Position numbers and translations under genes: made by a program. A stretch of DNA of 64,000 nt. It comes from Coptis chinensis. Lineage: Eukaryota; Streptophyta; Magnoliopsida; Ranunculales; Ranunculaceae. The stretch lies in the NCBI GenBank assembly GCA_015680905.1, contig CM027378.1:37421001-37485000 (forward strand), given 5' to 3'. Below, piece after piece: positions 22,795-33,120 of the stretch; the first letter of the stretch is position 1; each line of letters starts with the position of its first letter. The notes under the pieces are model-generated. The model was not told the DNA's origin, made no database searches, and saw only the letters and a program-made list of their open reading frames with translations.

Positions 22795-23349
22795 ACACTA
22801 GAAAATGCTATGCAAAAATAACAAAAAACTATCCTACTATGCTTGAATAGTATGCAATTATTCTAAGTTATACTAAAATGTAAAACTACTTTCCTTCAAT
22901 TGGTTGGGCTTTGCAGCTAGTATCTCGCCCATTGTCTAAAGCTGTCTCTTCTAGGGTTATGGTGAATCACTTGGATTGCTTAAGTACCACTGCCCACAGA
23001 CGATAGTCCGTTTGTCAAGATTCAGACAAGAAACACTAGAGTTTGATGTTTCGCTGTGTTGACTTACAACTTCAATTGTTGAAAAGGTCCTAAATGCAAT
23101 TATACTAGAGCAATAAAACTAAACTATGATGCAACTATACTAAGAAAGCAATAAAACTAATCTACAATGAAACTATACTAAGAAAAATAAAAAGAATGAA
23201 AACTCGACTAACCTGGATGGTAGATCTTGTCTTTGAGATGTCCTTCAAGCTTCTTTCTTTCTTAAAAGGATGGATGATGTGGCTAAAATTAACTTAAGAT
23301 CCAAAATTCTAATCTTGAAAGAAAACGTTAAACATAAACAACTTAAAAC
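22795..23349 (-). other. Leader of element B between PBS and gag
   Basis: No coding potential. Tandem-like A/T-rich units (about 23085-23180: ACTAAACTATGATGCAACTATACTAAGAAAGC and variants) precede gag. The part next to the PBS matches the leader of element A. Confidence 0.6.
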
Positions 23350-23362
23350 GGCAGCGGCGCCA
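23350..23362 (-). other. Primer-binding site of element B (tRNA-Asp type)
   Basis: The reverse complement reads TGGCGCCGCTGCC, 2 bp from the 5' LTR end, the same site as in A, C and D. Confidence 0.85.
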
Positions 23363-23364
23363 TT

Positions 23365-24946
23365 TGACAAGCCTCTTTTTGTGTATGTAGATGGTGTATG
23401 GTCGTTCAACAAAACAGAAGTGTATCAAAATCTAATTATCCCTTAATAAGTAAAAGATGAGTAGGGTATCGTTCCACTTTTAAGTGTATGTTATGTGAAG
23501 GACAGGATTGGAAAGGGGGTTTAAGGGATTAAAAACTATGATTGTAAAGATTATAGATTCTAATACTCAACTAAACTAAACTAAATTAAACTAAACTATT
23601 GAGAATTTATAAGAGAGGGAATTCAAGAGATTAGAATCCACCAATACTTTTAATCTGTGACCTTCTGCTTCATGGTTGTTCTTACAAGTAGACTACAATT
23701 AGGCAATCGAGCGAAAGTGCCGATGCCCTCTCGATCTAAACATCGTTAACAATTAACTCTACATAAGGTTGTTCCTATGTTTATGCTATTAATATCTTCT
23801 TTCCTTTTATGTAAGCTCGGGTAGCCATTCAATGTATTACCAAGAGCAACATTAAGGAGTACTTCATAATAGGGTGGCCATTCAATGAATCACCACTTAA
23901 GGCAAACACAAAGAATACTTCCCCTAGGCAGCCACTCCCTGAGCTACCCCTTCTAAGGCAACACAAAGAATACTTCCCTAACTTTAAAGAATTATACTAC
24001 TAGAAGAAAAGTAAAGAACACTAGCATGATATTAATATTGCAAAACATAAACCCTATTCTATACTTCTATCCCATGGTGTGGGCAATGGAATTAATAACT
24101 AAAAACATAAAGAACTAACCTGATTGAAGAATACCATGAACCAGAAGACTCATTAAACCTTAAGCACTGGCTTCATCTCCTCCCTTGAAGGAGAAGATTA
24201 TCCTTCCATAGAGAAGGAAGAACACGAAGAACGAGAAGAAGAAGAGTCGAAGAACATAAGACTAGAAAGACTAATTTATTAAGACTCAGCTAGTTAAAAC
24301 CGATCTTTTATTATTAATCTCTCTCTGCCTCAAGTTCTGGAGACAAGAGTATAAGTGAATTGGCAAATTACATGATGCACTTAGGTCCTCTATTTATAGA
24401 GGTTACAATGAGCTCTAGAAGCATTCCAAACTGTCATTTATTTCCTAATACAAATAGACTTCTTTCAGAGTCCAACTTCGTCTCCAAAACTGAGAAAAAA
24501 TTGGCTACAGTGTCAATCCATGCATCTGGATGCACTATTCATGCGTCTCAGACGCAATCAATGCGTCTGGACGCTCGATCCATGCGTCCCAGATGCATAA
24601 GCCTATTTTCTCTCTTCTGCTTTATCCTTCTATCCTCTTTTGCGGGCTTTGGTTTAAGCAACGAATCCTTTGGCCTTGGGCTTCCAAATAGGCTTTAAAA
24701 TAGGTCCAAGTCGCATCTTTAATAGCTCCAATTCCTTGGCCTTCTCCATGATTGTCTACGGGCCTCCCATGTGATCCTTAATGCTCCGAATTGCTCCGTT
24801 TTACCCCTTTTTCTCTAATATTCTACAAAACTCTCTTTTTCACCTGTATAATCTTAAAACATAACTTACAAACACTATTAGTCCACTAAGATAGCTAAAC
24901 AAGAGGCATAATCGAGGGTTAAATAGCACTTTTTGAGCACTTATCA
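23365..24946 (-). repeat. 5' LTR of element B (1582 bp)
   Basis: It has the same ends and layout as the 3' LTR and lies directly next to the PBS. The U3 palindromes are better preserved here (24520-24597). Confidence 0.95.
24520..24597 (-). promoter_or_regulatory. Array of four palindromic TGCGTCTNNGACGCA-type sites in U3
   Basis: Four sites of 13-15 bp: TGCATCTGGATGCA, TGCGTCTCAGACGCA, TGCGTCTGGACGC and TGCGTCCCAGATGCA. They lie about 120-200 bp upstream of the LTR TATA box, so they are placed like enhancer or activator sites. Confidence 0.6.
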
Positions 24947-24951
24947 CCAAC

Positions 24952-26050
24952 TTGGAAAAAAACAACCAAACATCATAAACATCTTTAGAAGCCGCAACTA
25001 GAGCAAGTTGTAGATAATGTGCCAAGCAATGCATATAATATGCATATGGACACTTCTTTAGAAACAATGCCTGTAATCTAATCTATTGACCACACATATT
25101 GCTAGGACCATCATAACCTTGATCTCTCATATTTATAAGATGCAAATTATGGCGAGCAAGGATATTGCATATAGCTTATTTCAAAGTTAAAGCGCAAGTG
25201 TCTTTAACACTAACAATACCAAGAAAATGCTCTCTAACAAAACCACCTCTATCAACAAATCTTAAGACAATCTCTATTTGCTCTTTGTTTGAATTATCTT
25301 GTGCTTCATCAACAAGGACATAAAATTTTGCATCACCAATTTCCTCACGAATTCTCTCTCTCACTTTATCGGCATAGATATGCAAAAGTGTCTTTTGAAT
25401 TGAGTGTGAGGTATATGTGGCATTTCTCGGAGCATCTTTTAATAATTTTGCAACCTTATCATTCAACATCACTGCAAATCCCAACACTCCCTTGAAATTT
25501 CCACCATTTTTTGACTTTTTGGACTCGTCATGGTCTCTAAAAGACATCCCTTGTAGTGCAAGAAATTGAATACACTGAATAATAACTTTGACTAGCAAAC
25601 GGTTCTTAACAACCTCTTCTTTAGATAATGTATTTAACACATTATCTATATGTCGAGAAGGATTCATGAAATTATCACAAGCTATCATCGCCGACCTATG
25701 AGGTGAGCATGGACCTCCTTCATGTTGCAAAAAGGAACACTTCTTTCCATTATTAATATTTTTCCAACATTTAAAACCTTCAATGGTGAATGTAGGACGC
25801 TTCGGCAGATTTGTTTTAAATATAAAACATTGAAAAGAATAAGCTCTATCCGTATGGAGTGAGTACTTTAGCCAAGGAAAGAGTGTGAACCAAGAGGAGT
25901 AGAACCGGCGAGTTTGCTTTCCGAATATAGTGGATGGATACTCTTTCTCACTGAGTTCAAGTAGCAAATGCCCTTTTCCAAGAAAAGCTCGTCGAACATC
26001 ATCTTGCTGATTAACCGGGCAATTATATATTGGAGTATGTTTATGTTAAC
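24952..26050 (-). pseudogene. hAT transposase, N-terminal TTF finger and DUF4371 region
   Basis: Reading from right to left: a conserved CPVNQQDDVRRAFLGKG block, then a TTF/zf-MYM-like region with W-F at FYSSWFTLFPWLKYS, cysteines in SFQCFIF, and F-x-CWKNINNGKKCSFLQHEGG. The DUF4371 part of the RNase H-like fold follows, with the motifs LLVKVIIQCIQFLALQG and YADKVRERIREEIGDAKFYVLVDEAQDNSN. Stop codons at 25176 and about 25085 interrupt the frame; between and after them the family signature DQGYDGPSNM and the HCLAHYLQLALVAASKDV block are still readable. The piece ends at B's target duplication and continues in frame at 8770. Confidence 0.9.
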
Positions 26051-26335
26051 ACTTTTCAATATCTTTAGTAATTTAGATTTACTTTACATATACGTGCTAA
26101 AACTCAATGATTCCTTACTCACGTGTTTTCGTTGGTAATTTTTGAGTAAGGATTTCGTACCAACTCTTAAGACAAAAGTCTATGATATCACAACTGAAAT
26201 TTATCCTTTAAGGGGAACTAGTGAGAAGGATTTGATAGATAAATTCCAACTTCCTAAAGATGACTTGCTACACAAATTATCTAGAGATTACAAGTTGTTT
26301 TCTTAAATGAGATAGAGAGACAAAGATAGGGAAAT
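26051..26335. other. Unassigned stretch between hAT and element F
   Basis: It lies between the first readable hAT codons and the approximate edge of F's 3' LTR. It could be the 5' region of the hAT transposon or older host sequence. It contains a short open stretch on the plus strand, listed separately. Confidence 0.4.
26145..26306 (+). pseudogene. Possible captured last exon, product unknown
   Basis: An open stretch of 53 codons ends in TAA. It begins VRDFVPTLKTKVYDITTEIY and ends DLLHKLSRDYKLFS, with good amphipathic and charged composition unlike the surrounding A/T-rich noncoding DNA. It has no Met start, and a possible splice acceptor lies just upstream. I do not recognise the family. 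It could be a gene fragment or chance. Confidence 0.25.
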
Positions 26336-26595
26336 ACTATATATTTGGTTTCTTTACTACACAAAAATAAAAAAAAAACATTAAGTTAGGAAATCATGCA
26401 ACTAAAACACAATAAAATTTTACTAAAACAAAAGTGGAGAGTTAATTCTCCTCATGTGAAGATTACTTTTGTTATTTGATTTTAGTAAGTGCATTAAAAT
26501 CTTCCTAGAACTCATAGACAAGTTCTACTAAAAGAAAACTTGATCCCTAACAAATATGACTCATCTCTAAGCTCATACATGCTAGCATGTGGAAC
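26336..26595 (-). repeat. 3' LTR of element F, left part
   Basis: It matches the end of LTR E in reverse complement (GGTGGAGAGTTAAT, CATGCTAGCATGT). The left edge is approximate because the terminal bases have diverged (TATATATTTGGTTTC against TGATATATGCTTC). It is interrupted by element D after GGAAC. Confidence 0.75.
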
Positions 26596-28084
26596 TGATA
26601 AATGATAAAATTGATAGTTTACCTACGAAATGAACGATGAACTCAAAACGTAAGTAAACTAAAACTAAATTATGTGTCTTATATTTATCAAAGTTTTCTC
26701 TACTCTCAATCCTATGAGATATAGTGGAGTAAGAAGTTCGTTCCACTCCTAGTTCTCTAGCATGGAATGTTTCCTAATCTAATTAGTCGGTCTTAAGTCT
26801 AATGAGAGCTTTACGAAAGGGAATTATACTACGATGCAATATGAAAAGCAATATGTTGAATGTCACTACGAAATATATGGAAATACTAATGTTCTTGAAT
26901 CTAGATAAAGAATTAGAGGGGAATTGAATCCACCTAGAATCCAACTTAATCACCTAGAATAGACTGTTGTAATCCAATTCTTACATTCTTACGGTAAGAA
27001 TTGCTCGTTCTAATCCCTAATTAACATGGCATTTCTACCAATTATAACTAGCATGTGAGGTCGTCCACTCATTCTCATGGCGAAACACGACCTTCTAGAA
27101 TGGAATAGGCTCTACAACGCTTCTACACTATACAACTAAGTTTTCATCAAGGCTTCATCAACCCCTCTAATGGAGGTTTTAGCCTTGATTCATCAAACTA
27201 TTATTTCCCATTGAAATTGAATACAACATATTATAAAGATTCTAACTTTATGAAATTTAACTAAACAATAATCGAAATCTAATTAATAACTAAGAATTGA
27301 ATGATAACAAGAATTGAAATTAGATCTAATAAATTGTAAATGATAAAAATCGAAATTGACAAGAATAACTATTTTATTTATCTAATCAATAAAGAACAAT
27401 GATTTAAAGTTTTAATCTAAAACAGGGAATGAAATTCTAAAACTAAGATCTAAAACTAATTAATGGAGGCTACTAATCTAATTTCTAATCTAGGTCTAAC
27501 TATCTACCATTAACAAAGAGTGAAGCTTTTGTTTTTATACTCTCAGATCCAAAAATTGTGCATGGGCTTGGAGCCATGTTTTGGGCCAGAGAATCAGGCC
27601 CAAAACCCAATCCTTTCAGTCCAAAAAGGCCTCTTCAGCTGCAGTTCGCTTCAACAGACTTTTCGTTTACTTCTGCTCCTCTGATTGGGTCAAGGCTTAG
27701 ACCATTGGAAAGCTCTTTCCGAGCCGGTCGTTTTGACATAAGGTAGGCCCAATTCCGAGGTCTGAGTCCAAAGATATGGTCTTCGGAAGTTCTGTTGACT
27801 TTGTGCACTATTTCTGCCTGCGTGGACTTTGACTTTTCAGCTTTGACCGGGCTTTAGAAAGGCTTTGTCTTCTTGAATCTTGGCCTTTAATCACGGAACT
27901 CCTTAGTAACCGACCTTTGCTCCTTTTATCTCGCTAAAGTGACACATTTCTCGCACATAATGGACTTTGAAGCCACGAAATGCATAAAAACACGTGTCGG
28001 TGTTAACTCTTAATTATTACTCACATAATTGGTCTAAAAGTATGACATTCACAGGGTTAAAACTACAGTTTTGGGCTCTTATCA
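26596..28084 (-). repeat. 3' LTR of element D (1489 bp)
   Basis: Plus-strand ends are TGATAAATGATAAAATTG and ...GGGCTCTTATCA. It carries the conserved TGGGCC inverted repeat and TATA box near 27535-27600. Confidence 0.95.
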
Positions 28085-29870
28085 AACCACCCCAAACAAC
28101 ATTTTGCTTGTCCTCAAGCAAAGATGAGAAATTAGAATAAGTGACCAAAAATGGAGTTTATATCTACTCGTTTATTGAAAGTCGCGATTGCATTGACCAT
28201 ATGCAACAAGGCCTTAAACCACTAGGAATTCCCTAGTGGACGAGTTATAGTCTCGTGAGAGTTTTCCAGTGAAGGTACTCACAAACTTCATCTATACTAC
28301 AACGACTAAGAAATAAAACTATTGTTTCCTTATTCATGCTCTAAATTAACTATACCTTTCACTAGCAATGCATATAGAGTAATCAAGTCGAAACCTAAGC
28401 TAATATATACATAATAATCAATCATCTACAATAAACATATATACAATGAGTAATACTATGAAATGCAATAGCAGGTCCGTTTTGAAACCTCGGAATAGCG
28501 TCCTTAAGTAGGTTCTCACAATAATAGTCAAGATACAACACTCGATTTTTTTCCACTCAAGTTTATTTACTCTAGTCTTGCAAGAAATGGGCACACTTTA
28601 CCTTACAATCTCAATGACACACAAGGAAGCCGGAGTCGATCAAACACATCTGCCACTTACTATCACACTAACCTATTCCTAATTGAGCTAGAGGTCTTTA
28701 TTAGGTGTTTCGGGGATTAGGAGATGGTTTAAGAAGGAAGGAAATGGATATTCAAAAGGACAAGTCTGAGATAAAAGAGTCTTCATATTATGTAACTAGA
28801 GAAAACCTTGTTATTTACTTTTTGCTTCTACACTTTGTTTCCATCCTTAGCCATATTTTTTTCTTTTTCTTTGGCTTTTGACTCCTTTTATTATATTTTT
28901 TGGAGTTTTTATTTTATTTCTATTTTTATTTTTCTTTTCTTTGGATGGAAACTTCTTTTCTTTATTTTTCTGAAGCAACTAACTAATTTTTGTTTACACA
29001 TGTTTTCTCTTCTTCTTTCTTCCTCATTCTATTCTCCGGACTTATTCTAAATTGGGTAGGTTGTTTTTTTTTTTTTTTTTATTTTTATTTTTATTTTGTT
29101 TTGTTTTTGTAACAGGGTAAAGGATTTGTGGTTTATGAAAGGCTAAAGAAAGGCTCAAAGGGGCGACTAGCGGAAAATAATTCATAGGTTTGAATTTCTG
29201 GCTATATCGATCCAAAGAGGGCCTAAATTCTCTCTTAGGACATGGTATAGTGGTCAAGCAAGTGGACGTGTGATTTCTCTATTCGGAATATACTTCTCCC
29301 TTGTGTCATTTATCAAATGTTTCACTCATATAAGGCTTTAGGCTATATTCTCACAGGATTTGTAGAATAAGTACTCTAGCCTAGATTTCAGAAACTTACT
29401 GCCAAACAATCATAGATACTCATGTAATATATTTATAGATAGATGCAAAGATTATTACCTACATATTAACCTAAGTTTCTAAAAACTATTCTAATGCAAA
29501 AGCTACGTGAGACTTCTAGATTATTAAGAGCATAGAGAAAGAAACAATATCAATATTCCTAAGTGTATAGCATAAACTTTTTATTTTTATTTTTATTTTT
29601 ATTTTTTTTAAGAGAAATAATACGTAATATACAACCTAATATGTGCTTAACATTTACATCGTGTTTCTATATCACCCCCAAACAATTTGGGAGAAGGGGG
29701 TTCATGAAACAATTCAATAGCACAATTAAATTATGTAACTAACTAATTTTTATAATTTTTAACATTTTATAAATAAAAGTGCATAATTTACATCCTAAAA
29801 GTGTCTAATTTTTGCAAATATTTCTATGCCACCCCCAAACAATCGAGCGCTTTGTCCTCAAAGTGTAAAG
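28085..29870 (-). other. 3' PPT and noncoding block of element D
   Basis: The PPT next to the LTR (minus strand TTGTTTGGGGTGGTT, 28085-28099) is preceded by TTGAGGACAAGC. A second G-tract module of the same form lies at 29829-29840 (with GAGGACAAAGC) and a third at 29673-29683. Between them is the noncoding block with the hairpin pair (28219-28239 and 28240-28256) and T-rich simple sequence. Confidence 0.75.
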
Positions 29871-30487
29871 AGATAAGGAAAGAATTTACCCATAGAAGCG
29901 TGGCAAAAAATTGGAAGACTGTAATAGAAATATTGTAAAGATGATATGATAATATGAAGCACAATTAAATTGTTACGTACTAACTAACACAAACTCTACT
30001 GGAGTAAACATGACAGGCTTAGGGTGGCAACAAGATTTGAAATGAATACCAAAATCATGCCCCCCAAAACAAAATTGGAAAACTCTTTTTAAGTTTGAAA
30101 TTTTTGTTTGGCCTATACTCCAGAAAGTTAGTATTGTACGAAAACTTGGGTCTTTTAAGGTCAGATTCCCGAGACTTGCTAGATTACTATTTTTATAGCT
30201 TTAAACTTTTTTACTTTTTATGAATTAGGTTTAATATAAAAGGAAAACAATAAGCGATAAAGACATAATTCACACCATAGAAACATGACTCAAAAACCAA
30301 GAAAACATGCAAGAGTGGAAAACGTGAATTATGTGAACCGTGGACTTAGGATCCGGTACTTACAACCACACACTCCATAGGGAGGGCCCGGTTACCTGAA
30401 TGGTGCATTCACCAATATATGGAAATGAAAGGAAATGCACCAAACACAAAAATTGAGTCGTTTATAGTCAGATACTCGAGACTTTAT
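29871..30487 (-). promoter_or_regulatory. Conserved untranslated segment of element D: donor-like site, inverted repeat, GTCTT motifs
   Basis: Read on the minus strand: a GTCTT...AAGAC-type unit (30457-30482), a donor-like GTAAGT (30358-30363) just after a conserved GTGTGTGG, then an 11-bp perfect inverted repeat (arms 30324-30334 and 30262-30272), a second GTCTT-type unit (30150-30175) and a G-rich tract (30060-30069). The same order is found in H, and partly in G and F. Confidence 0.6.
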
Positions 30488-31030
30488 CTAAATATATGTA
30501 TGAATATGCAGTTTATCATATATCAATAACCGAAATAGTTGTGGATCATTCCATAAATAAATATCACAGAAAACATATCCAAACACAATCAAGCACCAAG
30601 ATTTCCTACGACGCAGCCTAGTGGAATGAAAGCGAAGTCGGATCGACCTATAACATAACCGAGCATGCACCTTATGTTTCATCTTTAAATGAGAGGGTGT
30701 CCTAGTGAATAAGTGTGGAAAAGTGAATGGTTGTGGAAAATATGGTGGATTGGGATAAGTTTTAGAGGGAAAGCATGGAAAAAATGAGGATGTGGGTTTA
30801 GCACAAAACTCATTCATGGTGTAGTTAGGGACTATCTCAAGTCTGAAAATGAAGGTGTCAAGTGGTTTATCCTTGGGAAGTATTTGTTTACTAGGTGGAT
30901 TTAAAAAATCATGAAGCACTGGAGAAACTAAAGGATCAAGTGCAAACTCGAGGTTCCTTTGAAAAGGTGGAGGGTGGGGAATATTGGTGATGGAAGGTGA
31001 ATGATTCTCAGCTAGAGCTCTCAAGTCCAT
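30488..31030 (-). CDS. Tail ORF after protease in element D (180 aa), in place of RT
   Basis: An open frame that begins near the protease end and carries PPPFQRNLEFALDP, a proline- and aromatic-rich middle, and a basic then hydrophobic end (LRRRKSWCLIVFGYVFCDIY). The same junction and tail occur in element H (61639-62170), although broken there. This is the position where autonomous relatives continue into RT. The product is probably a C-terminal extension of a gag-protease polyprotein; no known domain is seen. The first Met of the open frame is inside the polyprotein and need not be a start. Confidence 0.5.
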   Translation of the reverse strand: MDLRALAENHSPSITNIPHPPPFQRNLEFALDPLVSPVLHDFLNPPSKQILPKDKPLDTFIFRLEIVPNYTMNEFCAKPTSSFFPCFPSKTYPNPPYFPQPFTFPHLFTRTPSHLKMKHKVHARLCYRSIRLRFHSTRLRRRKSWCLIVFGYVFCDIYLWNDPQLFRLLIYDKLHIHTYI

Positions 31031-31299
31031 ATCATCAGAAATCTTGATATATGCAAGACATTCCTCAATAGGTGGGTCAAAAGGATCACTTTGGGATAGA
31101 GATTGAAAAATTCATCTTCCGTCATAGCATCAAGGGATGAATGGTTGTTGGCAAGGGGACATGAAGTGGTAAAAGAAGCGGTGCAAAAGAGTTGAGGAAT
31201 TCTTCTTCGATTTCGATCTACTACCGGGAGTCATTGTTAAAGTCGGAATTTCGAAGGAAAGGAATTTGTTAATCTGTTTCTCGGAAATATGTTTTGAAG

Positions 31300-31760
31300 T
31301 AATCTTGAGCTAAGCTCTCGATCATGCTAACCTCGCCATTTGTAGATGAATCGGGATACTTTGTGTCCTCGTTTTGAAAACATTTACCTCAATAGAAAGA
31401 TGGCCAAAGGACAAAGGACATCGAACCATCGCGGCGGTTTATGGCCGCGTTGGCGTGCCAAGAAGGGGCCTACTAAAATGATAGGTACAGAGTCATTAGT
31501 GACTTACGCGGTCGAGGATAACGTAAGTCGGTGGGTAATAAAAATTTTGGACTTTAACCAAAAAGACGTTTTCAACCACACCCTTAGGATACTTAATAGA
31601 CCGATCGGCTAATTGCAATGTCATTTTAGTAGGTTGCATCTCCTCTAGACTTATTTGTTTATACAAATAAAAGCGGAGTAAGTTAACACTAGCCCCCGTG
31701 TCTAGTAAGCGATCGTCGTGTGAGAATCTCCTAAGGTGCATTATCTGATGGGGCGACCGG
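31300..31760 (-). pseudogene. Protease of element D
   Basis: Active-site region RLLDTGASVNLLRFYLY (Asp-Thr-Gly-Ala codons 31691-31702), then MTLQLADRSIKYPKGVVENV and VQNFYYPPTYVILD. The conserved C-terminal part can be followed in other frames to about 31300. Frameshifts break it. Confidence 0.85.
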
Positions 31761-32021
31761 GGTCCTTGTACTTAACAATTCCATTATTTTAGGATAAAGT
31801 TGGGAGCTGAATTCGGTTAGAAAAGCGTCTTTAGGTATGTTGGTCTTACGCCTAGTAGTGCACAACTCTGAAGAAACTTAAGCGTGGTTAGGTAGCTTTT
31901 TATAGTTTCGAGAAAAGGAAGGTTTATCGTTAGATTCTTGAAAACGTTCTAATCTCCTCAAAGTTTGTATCCCTGGTTAGCATGGCAAACTTTCGAGGGA
32001 ATGGTGGTTTAAGCTCTATAT

Positions 32022-32960
32022 TTAGCGTATGGCTCGACTTGATGTGTAACCTTGGCTTTTCTGTTTCTTAGGTTGTGGTTTAAGCGGTACCCTACAATGG
32101 CAGGTTCTTCGGTTTCTATTTCCGGTATCTAGTTCGATATCGGTGTGTAGGGATCTTGATGGGGTAACTATAGGCATAGTTACTTTGTTATCAATCACTC
32201 TTCCAGAACGGAGAGTGGTGATGGCATTTAGCTCACCTACGGTTGTAGTTTCCGTACTAGTATTACTATTTACTTCAAAGGCTGTGTTTGCTGTTCTAGG
32301 GTTGGGTATCGCTTGGCTTGGAAACACACCTTTTGGTTGGGCTTTCTCTTGGGCTAACTGTTGGTTTAAATTATTAACGGATTGTAGAATGTGTTGGTTA
32401 GATTGAGCCATGGTTTGGAAAAGTTGTTGGCTCACTTGTATGAAGGTGTCAAGACGATCCGGTTGTGTGGGTGTAGTAGTCACGCGGGTGGTGTATTTGG
32501 AACGATCTCGCGTTGATTATTTATGGGGCGGATTGTGATAGTTATTATTTTTACGGAACGATACCTCTATTAGCATTATAATTATTATAACTACATTGAC
32601 CTTGTGCTTGACCTTGTCGAGATTGCGTGGTGGTTGTTATAATTATTATAATTACCGACCTGTCCTTGTTGTGGTGGAGCTTGGTTATAAGCGTCGTTGG
32701 CCTAACATATTGATTATTGTACCTGTAGGTGTGACTTGTTGGTTATTTCTCCAACCGAAGTTGGGATTTTGTCTCCAAGGGCGTTAGGTTCACTATTAAT
32801 GGAACAAGAATGTTCATAGGCTATAGGGCGATTGGGAGTTGGGATGCTCGGGACTCAATGAAACTACATGGATTTGAATTTACATTCATGATGGGGATAG
32901 GCTTTTGTTGAATAGAAATAGCCTCTACCTTTTTAGTTAGAGATTGATTAAATTTTTAAG
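32022..32960 (-). pseudogene. gag of element D, C-terminal Q/N-rich part and linker
   Basis: The region 32500-32780 encodes Asn/Tyr/Gln-rich repeats in broken frames. The open piece 32022-32483 follows, with FIQVSQQLFQTMAQSNQHIL and the linker GELNAITTLRSGRVIDNK that precedes protease in Athila-like polyproteins. I see no zinc knuckle. Confidence 0.7.
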
Positions 32961-33120
32961 TTCGGATCGGGTTTCATCTCAAACATACCGCGGCTTTAGC
33001 TGTTGAAGAAGAACTAGCGAGGCGGGGGATATCATCACCCCATTGTTATTGCGTTTAGTTTGTTCTTCTAAAATTTGTAAGCCTCAGGAGGCTCCTTTAC
33101 TTAGGAAACTACCCCATTCA

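Larger units (their letters stand above)
8771..24946 (-). mobile_element. Element B: Athila-like Ty3/gypsy element, both LTRs, nested inserts
   Basis: Minus-strand element of 16,176 bp with a 5' LTR at 23365-24946 and a 3' LTR at 8771-10355. The exact target duplication is CCAAC (8766-8770 and 24947-24951). The internal order is PBS, gag, protease, part of RT, a small CxxC ORF and a long 3' noncoding block. Solo LTR E (20762-22207) sits in gag and element C (13315-18593) sits at the protease-RT boundary. Deletions in RT and of RNase H-integrase make it defective. Confidence 0.95.
6124..26050 (-). mobile_element. hAT transposon with TTF/zf-MYM-type transposase, split by LTR elements
   Basis: The left terminus is TAGGGGCGGATCCAAG (6124), the terminal sequence style of plant hAT elements, inserted in the leader of element A. 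The transposase runs on the minus strand in three pieces: 24952-26050, 7792-8770 and 6383-6556. They are separated by element B (8771-24946) and a solo LTR (6557-7786), both with exact target duplications. The 5' terminus is not seen. It was either lost or lies beyond element F, which may have inserted into the hAT 5' region. Confidence 0.85.

Noticed and set aside
27558-27746. 62-codon ORF (MHGLGAMFWARESGPKPN...) present in several LTR copies (also 35312, 45834)
   Set aside because: It lies antisense inside LTRs of one family and is conserved only as the LTR is. It is broken in other copies (G 5' LTR, H), so a protein is unlikely.
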